A DNA stretch of 64,000 nucleotides from Pseudomonas sp. HOU2 (GTDB lineage Bacteria > Pseudomonadota > Gammaproteobacteria > Pseudomonadales > Pseudomonadaceae), in contig NZ_CP160398.1 in assembly GCF_040729435.1 (NCBI RefSeq), positions 3,596,001 to 3,660,000 on the forward strand, written 5' to 3'. Position numbers and translations under genes: made by a program. This document shows, piece after piece, positions 56,549 to 64,000 of the stretch (positions are counted from its first letter, which is position 1; every line of letters begins with the position of its first letter). The notes under the pieces are model-generated. The model ran no database searches, was not told the origin of the DNA, and saw only the letters and a list, made by a program, of their open reading frames with translations.

Positions 56549-59242
56549 TTAAGCGCTCTGGAAAATCCAGCAACGCACAGTTTTTGGTTTGTTTGCAGCG
56601 TCCAACTCCCAGGCAGAGCAAACGGTTCTGTTTGTCTCCACGAACTTCGGGCACTTGCTGGTTTTTAGGTGGCGTTTCAGCTCGGTCATGTCCGGTACTT
56701 TCTGGCGTTTCTCTGCGGCTTCTTTGGCGAAGTCGTTGAGGTTCACTGCAATCAAACTGTCATTGCGTGAGTGGTTGAGTCCGCCTGCAGCGCTGTTTAG
56801 GTATTCGTACAGTTCCCAAAACTCGACGACGACCGGGTGATCAGCATTGATGGCCAGCTGGCGATCCTTGGCCATGTTCTGGATCTCGGCGTGTGTGGCT
56901 TCCAGCTGGTGTTTTTTCAGGGGCACGATGTGCACCAATGCGTCTACGAGCGCGTGCAACTGGGCATGATTCTTTGCGATCCGGACGGTGCGAATCTCAG
57001 GGAGGGCCAGCAATGTCTGTTCGTAGGTCGGAACCTTCGAGCGGATGGTCTCCATCACGGCGGACTCCGACGTGGTTGCCTTGAGCAGAAACCCGCTCAC
57101 ACGGTCGACGGGCATACGCTCAAGTTTTTCAACCAGCAGCTTGGTTTGCGGTGTCTGCCCGTCTTTCGTCATGGCGATGTGCACCAGGCGTTGCAGTATC
57201 GGTTCAGAGGCGTTCACCGCGTGGTTCTGCCCGATGACCACTGCACCACGGAAGGGCGGTTCTCGTGTGTCGTTACCGTTGTTCTTTACACCGGTTGAGC
57301 GAACGCTGCGGCCGTTGTAGGCGGTCTTCAATTCGTCCCAGTCATATTGGCGGGTCTGGCTTCCATCTGATTTTTCACGCTCAGATTCAATCAACACCAC
57401 CGGCAGATTCCCGACCTGGGCAAAGTTTCGTGCCCGAGCAACGGGGGTGCCCTTAGTGGGGTCGAAACCTTCGTAGTCGAGGCGCCCGCACAACTTCCAG
57501 AGGAATTCGATCAGGGTAGATTTACCGGCGCCTGGCTCGCCGATAATTTCCATGAAGGGGTAACTCTTTTGGTGCTGCCGGATCTGCTCAGCGAACAAAG
57601 AGCCGAACCAGAAAGCGAGGGCGACCAGTCCTTTAGCACCGAAGCATTGCCAAATGATGTCGAGCCATTCGGTGTCGAACTTCTCCAGGTCAGTGTTCAG
57701 GTTCAAGGTTACGGACTGGCTGAGCGTTTTAATGCTCAATCGATCCATGTCGAAGAAATCCTCTTCGTTCAGTTTGAAGATTTTCCCGTCGCGTACCGCC
57801 ACGTCGCCGTACACGTAAGCGCCGTGTTCGCGGGTGTAGCCCGTGAAGTCGATGGTTTGAACGGTCTTGAGGGCGTCGGTTTGCTCCTCAATGAAAGCGT
57901 CCAGCTGTTGAGTTGTGCCGGTGAACATTCCGCCCGGAGCAATGCCCAGTAGACGCTTTTTGAACTCGGCTGATGACGCGATCTGAGCGCTGGTGAACGT
58001 GTTTTTGATCGGCGCGGCGTCGTGCGCAAAGGTGATCCGGAAGTAATACCAGGACTCGTCGGTAAGTTTGTTTTCCTGGTAGTACAGGGCTTTCGGATTG
58101 CAGGTAGCGATGCGCTGCAGCGCACCGCACTGCTGCATGGCTTTCGCCCGCATCTGTTTATTGTTCAGCTGCTGATCGTCGTGGTGCTCACTGTCCTCCA
58201 GTTCCTGAATGGCCTTGTTGTATTTCTCCAGATCAAGCTTGAACCAATACAGGCGGTTGCCGAACTCCAGATGGAATTCGCTCCGACGCTTCCAATCGAA
58301 CATCACCAATGCTTTTTCGGTGGCGTTCTCAGCGATCAGCAGGGCGCCGTGATGCCGCGCAATGGTCATGTCTTTTTCAAACTGGACGTCGCGCTTGTCG
58401 CCTTCGTCCAGGAACTGCCATCGCTGGTGAAGGTCGTTCCAGTCCACCTTCCGGTTGTCCCGCTGAGGGATCTGCGCGGCCTCACAGGTAAACCCCAACT
58501 CACGGGCCATGCGAACCCAACGCTTGGTGTAGGCGTGTGCGCCTGGTTCGTTGTCCAGCGCCCAGACGAGCTTTGGCAGATTGCCCGGGCGCGCAGTGAC
58601 CAACGCCTGCAGAGAGTCAGCCGGGAATGCATTTGATGACATGGCAGATACGGCGGAAATCCCGTGGTGCACCAGGGCAATGGCGTCGAAGATGCCTTCC
58701 ACGATCCAGAGTTCTTTTGCTTCAAGCAGATCAACACAGGGCGGACACCACCACACACCCTTGTAGCTATCACCTGGGGCGAAGCGAGCTTTCATCTTGC
58801 CGAAGCGCGCCGGCTTATCGATCAGGCGTTCCCAGTAGCCGCCTTTCTCCAAAGCGAAACGCACCGTGGCACTGCCGGCGTTGTGCTGGGACGAGTAGTA
58901 GGTTTCTTGTGTGAACCAGCCCGCGACCAACTCAATGTTGAAGCCTCGACCAAATTCCAAATACGCCCGAGCTGTGGCTGTGGGAGCGTTGTCCGTCGCC
59001 GGCGCTCGCTTGCTCCAGTCTTCGAACAAATCGTCGTAGATTTCTTTGACGTGCATGGTGTGGCCGCACTTTTCAGGCCGGCCGCAAATGACGAGCCATG
59101 GCGTGTCGTGGCGCGAATACAACTCTTTCTTTCTGCACTTCGGACACTCACCGCCGCGCATGTAAACGGTTCCCGAGCGGTGTTTCAGACCGTAATCGAA
59201 TTCCAGGCGCTTCAGGACGTCGTCGCGGAGATCATCTCTCAT
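56549..59242 (-). CDS. Phage primase/helicase replication protein
   Basis: The 897-residue product would prime and unwind phage DNA. The N terminus has a CHC2-like zinc region (ECPKCRKKELYSRHDTPWLV, then CGRPEKCGHTMHV, about residues 27-65). A toprim-like domain follows (KELWIVEGIFDAIALVHHGI, and VWALDNEPGAHAYTKRWVR, about residues 165-240). The C-terminal half is a P-loop helicase with Walker A IIGEPGAGKSTLIEFL (about residue 590) and Walker B VVLIESE. I start at MRDDLRDDVLKRL, which overlaps the upstream gene by ATGA. It is similar in layout to replication proteins of P2-like and P4-like phages of Pseudomonas. Confidence 0.85.
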   Translation of the reverse strand: MRDDLRDDVLKRLEFDYGLKHRSGTVYMRGGECPKCRKKELYSRHDTPWLVICGRPEKCGHTMHVKEIYDDLFEDWSKRAPATDNAPTATARAYLEFGRGFNIELVAGWFTQETYYSSQHNAGSATVRFALEKGGYWERLIDKPARFGKMKARFAPGDSYKGVWWCPPCVDLLEAKELWIVEGIFDAIALVHHGISAVSAMSSNAFPADSLQALVTARPGNLPKLVWALDNEPGAHAYTKRWVRMARELGFTCEAAQIPQRDNRKVDWNDLHQRWQFLDEGDKRDVQFEKDMTIARHHGALLIAENATEKALVMFDWKRRSEFHLEFGNRLYWFKLDLEKYNKAIQELEDSEHHDDQQLNNKQMRAKAMQQCGALQRIATCNPKALYYQENKLTDESWYYFRITFAHDAAPIKNTFTSAQIASSAEFKKRLLGIAPGGMFTGTTQQLDAFIEEQTDALKTVQTIDFTGYTREHGAYVYGDVAVRDGKIFKLNEEDFFDMDRLSIKTLSQSVTLNLNTDLEKFDTEWLDIIWQCFGAKGLVALAFWFGSLFAEQIRQHQKSYPFMEIIGEPGAGKSTLIEFLWKLCGRLDYEGFDPTKGTPVARARNFAQVGNLPVVLIESEREKSDGSQTRQYDWDELKTAYNGRSVRSTGVKNNGNDTREPPFRGAVVIGQNHAVNASEPILQRLVHIAMTKDGQTPQTKLLVEKLERMPVDRVSGFLLKATTSESAVMETIRSKVPTYEQTLLALPEIRTVRIAKNHAQLHALVDALVHIVPLKKHQLEATHAEIQNMAKDRQLAINADHPVVVEFWELYEYLNSAAGGLNHSRNDSLIAVNLNDFAKEAAEKRQKVPDMTELKRHLKTSKCPKFVETNRTVCSAWELDAANKPKTVRCWIFQSA

Positions 59243-59490
59243 GGTTTTTTCACTGTTTTGAGGCTTTGAGTCAGGGCACCGGCGAGGGCGCCGATCAGAT
59301 GTTTTCGAGCGGCCATCACGGGATCGTTCGTGAGAATCGACCCATGGCGCAGGCCTTCGGGAATGAAGCGGTATTGGTCTGCGTACCAAAGTTCATTGAG
59401 GCTGAGACGGTAATGTTCACGCAGGTTGACCAGGAGCGCTTGAGCCTGATCCGGCGGCAGTTTTGCGTTGATGTTGAGAGCGTTTTCCAT
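59239..59490 (-). CDS. Small phage protein of unknown function
   Basis: The 83-residue product (MENALNINAKLPPDQAQALL, VNLREHYRLSLNELWYADQY, RFIPEGLRHGSILTNDPVMA, then a helical tail) is not recognised. The start ATG follows a TTG two codons upstream. The stop overlaps the replication gene start by ATGA, so it is coupled to it. Confidence 0.6.
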   Translation of the reverse strand: MENALNINAKLPPDQAQALLVNLREHYRLSLNELWYADQYRFIPEGLRHGSILTNDPVMAARKHLIGALAGALTQSLKTVKKP

Positions 59491-59565
59491 CGTCAAACCT
59501 CAATTTCGGGCGCAGCTCACCCAAACCCACGGGAATGGGGGGATCGGGGATTTGTTGGTCGGGTG

Positions 59566-59931
59566 TTACGGAGTGGTGATGCGGAAACGCCCGTTGTCCG
59601 GTGCGTTCAGGATTCGCTCAAAGATCAGGCTGGCGGGGATGGCCCACACCTCACCGGTGGCTGTGTCCGTGATAACGGTGTGTGTAGGTGTGCTGATCAG
59701 AACATCCAGACGCTGCCGATCGCTCACTGCAGAAAGATCGCTGTAAGCCAGGTGAACCATTTTTTCGGCGGTAGGAGTCAGTACGTCAAAGTCGGCAACC
59801 AAGTGTCGGACTGCGCGTTTCAGCAGCAGCTGGTCGTCGCTCAGGTGTTCGCATTGGTGACGCTCAAGAAAGACCAGCGCTGCGGCTTTGAGCATGTCCT
59901 GATATTCCTGTACTGCAGGCAGATTGTTCAT
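59566..59931 (-). CDS. Phage protein of unknown function
   Basis: The 121-residue product is mostly helical in the first half (MLKAAALVFLERHQCEHLSD, LLLKRAVRHLVADFDVLTPT) and has a beta-rich end (VISTPTHTVITDTATGEVWA split as STPTHTVITDTATG and EVWAIPASLIFERIL). No family is recognised. The ATG overlaps the stop of the YmfL-like gene (ATGA). Part of the early operon. Confidence 0.65.
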   Translation of the reverse strand: MNNLPAVQEYQDMLKAAALVFLERHQCEHLSDDQLLLKRAVRHLVADFDVLTPTAEKMVHLAYSDLSAVSDRQRLDVLISTPTHTVITDTATGEVWAIPASLIFERILNAPDNGRFRITTP

Positions 59932-60401
59932 TGGGATTTTCCTGCGCGGTATAGAGCGATGGCTGCAAGTACTTCGGCGTGCCGTGCTGCAACGTGGAGG
60001 TTGTGAGCGTCCATAATCAGGTCGGCTTCTTCTTCGCTGATTGAACCGTCCTCCAGTGCTTTGGCGATCGCTTGGTCGACGCAGCCGCGCTTTGCCGCTA
60101 CCTGCACAGAGCGAGCGTAAAGCTCGACGTTGTCCAAGGTTTCAGGATCAGCCATCGGCACGAACAGCCCGCCGTACATTGAGGCGACGTAGTTGGGGAA
60201 GTGGTGTGTTCCACAGTCCTGCTCGAGCAAGAAAACCTGAGAGTCACTGAGAGGGCTGCAGCCGGCGTTTTCGTAGGCGTGGTTGTCGAACTTTTTGAGC
60301 TTCAGGCCCAAGCGTGCGGCCGCAGCTTCGCGCCCGCCGGTATAGCTACGGATAATCTCGCTCATGACTTCTTTGCGAGTGTCTAGGATCGGGCTTTTCA
60401 T
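59928..60401 (-). CDS. YmfL/CII-like putative phage regulator
   Basis: The 157-residue product resembles YmfL-type regulators: SEIIRSYTGGREAAAARLGL, KLKKFDNHAYENAGCSPLSD, SQVFLLEQDCGTHHFPNYVA, where the first two parts form an HTH with the typical NHxYENAGC pattern. In P2-like and lambdoid phages this position is held by CII-like proteins. It lies 29 bases behind the Cro-type gene and opens the early operon after it. Confidence 0.75.
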   Translation of the reverse strand: MKSPILDTRKEVMSEIIRSYTGGREAAAARLGLKLKKFDNHAYENAGCSPLSDSQVFLLEQDCGTHHFPNYVASMYGGLFVPMADPETLDNVELYARSVQVAAKRGCVDQAIAKALEDGSISEEEADLIMDAHNLHVAARHAEVLAAIALYRAGKSQ

Positions 60402-60430
60402 CTTCTACTTTTCCCTGTTGAGCGCTGGCA

Positions 60431-60643
60431 CTACTGTTCAACGACACCTTTTTTAACGCCGAGCAATACTGCGGCGCGGTGTGCCTCCCCACGGCGACAT
60501 TTGCTTTGTCCACTCAACACCGCGTAAACGGTGCTGGGACTCAGGTTGTGTAAAAGTGCAAAGTCCTTCGCGGATTGTCCGCGCTTCTCCAATGCTTCCC
60601 GCGCTTGTTCGCGGGCTTGCTCGCTGATGCTTGTCTTCGGCAT
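60431..60643 (-). CDS. Cro-like phage repressor
   Basis: The 70-residue product is a small HTH protein (MPKTSISEQAREQAREALEK, RGQSAKDFALLHNLSPSTVY, AVLSGQSKCRRGEAHRAAVL) with the HTH in KDFALLHNLSPSTVYAVLSG. It is divergent from the CI-type gene, in the classical switch arrangement, and is the first gene of the leftward early operon. A much longer open frame in the same reading frame crosses the operator and CI gene and is not real. Confidence 0.85.
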   Translation of the reverse strand: MPKTSISEQAREQAREALEKRGQSAKDFALLHNLSPSTVYAVLSGQSKCRRGEAHRAAVLLGVKKGVVEQ

Positions 60644-60721
60644 AGTGCAAATCCATGCAATTTCATGTGGTGTGAAATGCAGAATGATGCACTTTGATGC
60701 ATTTGTAAATATTTGGGATGA
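60644..60721. promoter_or_regulatory. Cro/CI operator region with TGCA-containing repeats
   Basis: The 78-base divergent gap holds a palindrome GCAATTTCA...TGAAATGC (60657-60680) and five TGCA-centred sites spaced along it (near 60646, 60656, 60678, 60689, 60700). The arrangement of a central dyad with flanking half-sites fits a lysis-lysogeny switch. Confidence 0.65.
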
Positions 60722-61078
60722 ATGATTTTGCATCTTTCTGAAGATATTGGTTCCCGCCTGCAGGAAGAGCGCAAGCGCTGCGGTATGACTCAGGCCGAGC
60801 TTGCAGACGCGATTGGCGTAGTGAAAAGAACACAGGCCAATTACGAGGCAGGGACAAGCGATGCGCCTGCGCCATACCTGAGCAAGGTCGCAGAGAAGTT
60901 TGGCTTTGACATCCCTTACATCCTGTCCGGGACTCGAACAAACTTGGCTGAAAGCGCTTTGGACGATGTCGAAAACCGACTGATAGTTCAGTTTCGAAGC
61001 ATTCCGGAAGACGACCAAAAGGCTATTCGCCGCATCCTCGAAGCCATGGCCGACGACGCTGCCCGGCACCGGTCTTAA
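60722..61078 (+). CDS. CI-type phage repressor (short, no peptidase domain)
   Basis: The 118-residue product has an N-terminal HTH_3 domain (RLQEERKRCGMTQAELADAI, then GVVKRTQANYEAGTSDAPAP) and a helical tail (VENRLIVQFRSIPEDDQKAI). There is no S24 autoproteolytic domain, so induction would not be by RecA-stimulated self-cleavage; P2 C is likewise a short repressor. It faces the Cro-like gene across the operator region. Confidence 0.82.
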   Translation: MILHLSEDIGSRLQEERKRCGMTQAELADAIGVVKRTQANYEAGTSDAPAPYLSKVAEKFGFDIPYILSGTRTNLAESALDDVENRLIVQFRSIPEDDQKAIRRILEAMADDAARHRS

Positions 61079-61180
61079 ATCGCAACAAAGCCTTTCATCC
61101 ATTGGGAAAACTCCCATTTCAATGCCTTTTGCTACCCCCCATAAAGCCAGTTCAGCAATGCACTTTATGGAGTAGTAAGC

Positions 61181-61366
61181 ATGTTGGATCGCAAGATGAA
61201 CGATCGCACCGCGTTCGAGAAAACCGAGTTCGATACGTCCGGACTTACAAATATCGAGCGACGTTTGATCGATCTCTATCGACGGTTGAGCCAAGTGGAG
61301 CAGCAGCAAGTCCGTCGAGTTGCCGAGATACTGGCCGTAAACCCAAAGGAGCCAGTAGAGGGCTGA
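61181..61366 (+). CDS. Small phage protein, 61 residues
   Basis: The product (MLDRKMNDRTAFEKTEFDTS, GLTNIERRLIDLYRRLSQVE, QQQVRRVAEILAVNPKEPVE) is helical and charged. The helix LTNIERRLIDLYRRLSQVEQ resembles the end of the CI-type protein and Ogr-like protein here (SIPEDDQKAIRRILE; RELPRAKQRELFEQL), suggesting a common oligomerisation helix. GGAG lies 8 nt before the ATG. It follows the repressor gene after 102 bases. The function is unknown. Confidence 0.6.
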   Translation: MLDRKMNDRTAFEKTEFDTSGLTNIERRLIDLYRRLSQVEQQQVRRVAEILAVNPKEPVEG

Positions 61367-61421
61367 ATCTCATTCTTTGAGTGATCCCGATCGCCGACGC
61401 TTCTGCGTTGGCGGTTTGCAG

Positions 61422-61679
61422 CTACGCCACCGCCTGCGATCCCAACTGCTCGAAAAGCTCCCGCTGCTTTGCCCTGGGCAACTCGCGAAACCGATCGATC
61501 AACATGCGTTCGAAAGTCTGCGATGACGGACTGAGCGTGTGTGAGAACGTCAGGTTCGACACCCACGTATGCCCGCACCGTGCGTCGAGGCATTGGCAAT
61601 ACAGCTTCACGAACTCCGTTGTTACCTCTTCCCGTGAAGCAATTCGGCCCTTGTGGCCGCACTTGCATACAACTCTCAT
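61422..61679 (-). CDS. ogr: Ogr/Delta-type late-gene activator
   Basis: The 85-residue product has the Ogr zinc-finger pattern: MRVVCKCGHKGRI with CxCxxxx and TTEFVKLYCQCLDARCGHTW (about residues 20-39) giving C-x2-C-like pairs plus CGH. In P2-like phages Ogr activates the late promoters by contacting RNA polymerase alpha. I start at MRVVCKC; the upstream part of the frame lacks the motif. It lies directly behind the portal gene, unlike in P2 itself where ogr follows the tail genes. Confidence 0.82.
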   Translation of the reverse strand: MRVVCKCGHKGRIASREEVTTEFVKLYCQCLDARCGHTWVSNLTFSHTLSPSSQTFERMLIDRFRELPRAKQRELFEQLGSQAVA

Positions 61680-61754
61680 TGTGTCCCTCCCCAGGGGCAG
61701 CTGATCGCCACCATATTGCCACATTTTGTAGTGGTATTCGCTTAGAAAGGTGTT

Positions 61755-62783
61755 TCATGCAGTGGCATCCACTGCCAATGGCGCAGGTTTCCAGCTAAAG
61801 CGCCTGTCTTCGCGTAACCGGTCATTGAGTTGATCGAACAGCTGGCAAATCGGTCGAATTTCGTTGCTGGTGTACACGCGATCGATCTTTTCAATGTCGC
61901 CAAACCCGCCGGTGTTTTCCGGGATGATGCCGGCCAGCGCTGGGTTCATCCGCCAGGCTGCAATGACATCGTTTCGAGTGATGTTCTTCACCTTCTCCAG
62001 CTCGTCTTTCGCCTGGAAGTCGCCCACCGGGATGATCTGGATCGCGTTCTCTTTGCCGTTGGGGATGTTGACGAACATCGAGCGGAAGTTGCCCACGCCC
62101 TTGCTCGCGCTGATCTGTGCGCGCAGCTCGTCCTCGTCCTCTTCGGTCAGGTCGGGGTCGTTGGTGTAGAAGATGTAACCGGCGTGCGCGCCGTTGCTGT
62201 AGTACCGGCGGCGGAAGAGGGTCGCGGCCTCGTTCAGCAGCAACGCCTGCAGGCCGCCCAGGTAGTCCGGAATTCCGTAAATGTTCTGTTCCACGTCGTA
62301 GTCCAGGACGTGGGAAATTTCGTGCGCCTCAAACTCCATTTCCTTGTTGTCGGGCAGCAGCATCACGAAACCGCCGTCGACCTTCACGCGCATGTTGATC
62401 GCCGGCAGGTGCTGCAGCTCCAGCACCTGGCCGAACGCGTTGGTGTCGTTGTAGAAGTACGCTTCGCCGAACACCATGTAGTCCAGTCCGGCGCGTCCCA
62501 TCGTCTCTGTGCTGCAGCCCGCCGAGGCGATGAACTCACGCAGCAACAGGTTGCGCTTGAATTTCGGAATGGCGCCGTGGTGCGCGTTGGCGCGCAGCAG
62601 CTTGGCCAGCCCAGCCCGCGACACCGGCGGCTTGTAGATCTTGCCGTCGTCGCTGGGGAACACGCCCACGTACTCGCCGATGTTGCCGGACAGCACTTGT
62701 TCCGGCTCCCCGAACGTAAACGAGCGCATTGGCTGTTGCTGTGGTTGGGCTACGTGGTGCTTTCTGCGTTTGCGGTTGGCCAT
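61755..62783 (-). CDS. Q: Phage portal protein (P2 gpQ-like)
   Basis: The 342-residue product forms the portal vertex through which DNA is packaged. It matches the P2 gpQ family: MRSFTFGEPEQVLSGNIGEY (after a basic 18-residue start), YKPPVSRAGLAKLLRANAHH, GLDYMVFGEAYFYNDTN, IYGIPDYLGGLQALLLNEAA and IAAWRMNPALAGIIPENTGG, with the terminal RFSWKP. Length is normal for the family. The start is overlapped for 248 bases by the 3' end of the terminase frame. It would be in the PQ late operon. Confidence 0.92.
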   Translation of the reverse strand: MANRKRRKHHVAQPQQQPMRSFTFGEPEQVLSGNIGEYVGVFPSDDGKIYKPPVSRAGLAKLLRANAHHGAIPKFKRNLLLREFIASAGCSTETMGRAGLDYMVFGEAYFYNDTNAFGQVLELQHLPAINMRVKVDGGFVMLLPDNKEMEFEAHEISHVLDYDVEQNIYGIPDYLGGLQALLLNEAATLFRRRYYSNGAHAGYIFYTNDPDLTEEDEDELRAQISASKGVGNFRSMFVNIPNGKENAIQIIPVGDFQAKDELEKVKNITRNDVIAAWRMNPALAGIIPENTGGFGDIEKIDRVYTSNEIRPICQLFDQLNDRLREDRRFSWKPAPLAVDATA

Positions 62784-64000
62784 GGCTGTTCTGGTTACTC
62801 GTGACGTAGCGGCTACGGCGCCGCTTGTTGGTGTTCAAAGGTTCGTTGGACAGGGCGTGCATCACCGCCCAGGCAATGTCGGCGTGACCGGTGGCCTCGG
62901 TACGGGATGCGCTGTAAGTGATCTGGCCGCTGTTGGTGGCGCCGCGCTTGATGGTCAGGAACGCCTGGGCGATGTCCGTCCAGCCCGCGTCCCACTCGAT
63001 GCGACTGCCTTGAATCGTGTCCTGGGCCTTCAACACCAGGGCGTTTTTCGCCTCCAGGCTGTAGTGAATCGGCGTTGCCTTGGCGTAGAAGTCGCGCACC
63101 AGGTCGAACACGCCGTAACCCACGCCGGTGACATCGATGCCGATGTGCTGCACGTTGAAGCGCTCGGTCAGCTTCTTGACCTGCGCTGCCTGGTAGGTGA
63201 ACGAGTGGCCACGCCAGCTGTGCTTTTCCAAAATCCGGAACTTCGCCCCGGGTTCAAGTGGCGGCGCGATGACCACGCAGGTGGCGTCGTCGCGTGTGCG
63301 GCTCGGGTCGTAGCCCAGCCAGACCGGGCTGTTGCCAAACGGGCGATCCAGATCCGGGTTGTAGTCCTCCCACAACGACAGATCCGAATAGCAGCGCTCC
63401 AGATCCTTGAGGCTGAATGCGCTTTGGGTGCTGTCGATGAACTTGCAGTAGAACAGCTGCTGGAATTTGTCTTCGTCGTACTCCAGCTGCAGCTGTTCCA
63501 GGTCGAACAGATCGCAGCCGCCGGCGATCGCATCGTCCAGGGTGATCGTCTTGCGCCACTGACCGTCCGGACACAGCGCGCCCTGCGTATAAGCCGCTTC
63601 ACTCGGCCATTCGCCGCCTGCCTTTTTGCCGCGCTTGCTGTTGCGGAATTCGTCGCCCGACCAGAACGGATACGCCTGGTGCGACACGGCGCTGGGCGTC
63701 GAGAAATAGGTTTTGCGCCATTTCTTGTGGGTGCCCATGGCGCTGGCGACGGTGCTGAGCTTTTCAAAGTCGCGAATCCAGAAGTATTCGTCGACGTAGA
63801 CGTGCCCGTGGTAGCCCTGGGCGGTGCTGCTGTTGGTGCTGAGAAAGCGCAGCTCGGCGCCGTTGCTTAGGGTGATCGGGTTACCGGTCAGCTCGATGCC
63901 GAACCACTGCTGGGCAAACTGGATGATGTAGCTGCGGAAGATCTCCGACTGTGATCGGCTGGCCGACAGGAACACCTGGTTATCACCGCTCAACACGGCG
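62536..64000 (-). CDS. P: Phage terminase large subunit (P2 gpP-like), 5' end beyond window
   Basis: The visible 488 codons are the C-terminal part of the packaging ATPase/nuclease. Features include SGDNQVFLSASRSQSEIFRS, the Walker B-like HGHVYVDEYFWIRDF, the motif III-like YFSTPSAVSHQAYPFWSG and nuclease-domain segments WLGYDPSRTRDDATCVVIAP and HIGIDVTGVGYGVFDLVRDF with acidic residues. Homologues end soon after the HALSNEPLNTNKRRRSRYV segment, but here the frame stays open for another 80-odd residues of out-of-frame portal sequence, ending at 62536. A late frameshift or lost stop is likely; function may be kept because the catalytic parts are complete. Confidence 0.88.
   Translation of the reverse strand, partial: AVLSGDNQVFLSASRSQSEIFRSYIIQFAQQWFGIELTGNPITLSNGAELRFLSTNSSTAQGYHGHVYVDEYFWIRDFEKLSTVASAMGTHKKWRKTYFSTPSAVSHQAYPFWSGDEFRNSKRGKKAGGEWPSEAAYTQGALCPDGQWRKTITLDDAIAGGCDLFDLEQLQLEYDEDKFQQLFYCKFIDSTQSAFSLKDLERCYSDLSLWEDYNPDLDRPFGNSPVWLGYDPSRTRDDATCVVIAPPLEPGAKFRILEKHSWRGHSFTYQAAQVKKLTERFNVQHIGIDVTGVGYGVFDLVRDFYAKATPIHYSLEAKNALVLKAQDTIQGSRIEWDAGWTDIAQAFLTIKRGATNSGQITYSASRTEATGHADIAWAVMHALSNEPLNTNKRRRSRYVTSNQNSHGQPQTQKAPRSPTTATANALVYVRGAGTSAVRQHRRVRGRVPQRRRQDLQAAGVAGWAGQAAARQRAPRRHSEIQAQPVAA

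Noticed and set aside
60431..61309. 292-codon minus-strand frame covering Cro, operator and CI
   Set aside because: Only its last 70 codons (the Cro-like gene) have a good start and HTH; the rest is antisense to the CI-type gene.

Overview
The window reads as about 64 kb of chromosome from a member of the Pseudomonas fluorescens group. Supporting this are GC-rich codon use, the gene set (tauABC, gshA, tex, ompR/envZ, rimBK, hslR, hslO, pckA, fdhD, cysQ, dctBD, aguA, an OprD-family porin), and many copies of the REP palindromes typical of that group. No rRNA, CRISPR array or intact tRNA was found.

Layout. 1-15.2 kb is core chromosome: taurine uptake (tauC start, tauB, tauA), glutathione synthesis (gshA), a thioesterase and tex, the two-component pair ompR/envZ, the ribosome-modification genes rimB/rimK, hslR, a PAP2 phosphatase, hslO and pckA. 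15.2-18.3 kb is a first accessory patch: a ParE-type toxin-antitoxin pair and a GxSxG lipase-like protein flanked by two paralogous small genes, one carrying an in-frame amber codon. 18.6-38.8 kb returns to mainly core genes: recQ, a 3-hydroxyacyl-CoA dehydrogenase with thioesterase, a glycine-zipper protein, the FDH-like oxidoreductase with fdhD, kbp, yrfG, nudE-cysQ, dctB/dctD with an orphan rfbC, a 970-residue kinase/M23-like/aminotransferase fusion, and aguA. At 39.4-40.6 kb an IS3-family element sits inside a REP pair. 40.7-48.6 kb carries a TonB-dependent siderophore receptor with a Fur-box candidate, a DsbA-like protein, an OprD-family porin with a terminator in its leader, and a compact cluster of PF10014-type 2OG-Fe(II) dioxygenase, acetyltransferase, AzlC, AzlD and LysR regulator.

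48.9-52.6 kb is a toxin-antitoxin island: RelB/YafQ, Xre/RES, HicA/HicB and the remnant of another HTH antitoxin, with a DUF3077-like gene among them. From 53.5 kb to the right edge lies a P2-like prophage. It is integrated into tRNA-Thr: 45 bases of the displaced tRNA 3' end remain at the left junction. In order come an MltR-like cargo gene, tyrosine integrase, DUF4224 protein, a large primase/helicase, small early genes, a Cro/CI-type switch, an Ogr-like late activator, portal (Q) and terminase (P, cut by the window edge).

The best candidates for undescribed biology are the dioxygenase-acetyltransferase-AzlCD-LysR cluster, which looks like synthesis plus export of a modified amino acid, and the lipase-like gene with its duplicated small partner. 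Two possible small RNAs (43.82-43.90 kb and 23.79-23.88 kb) and a sigma54-like promoter before an uncharacterised 70-residue protein also merit attention. All family assignments come from reading motifs and remembered family features; no database search was possible.
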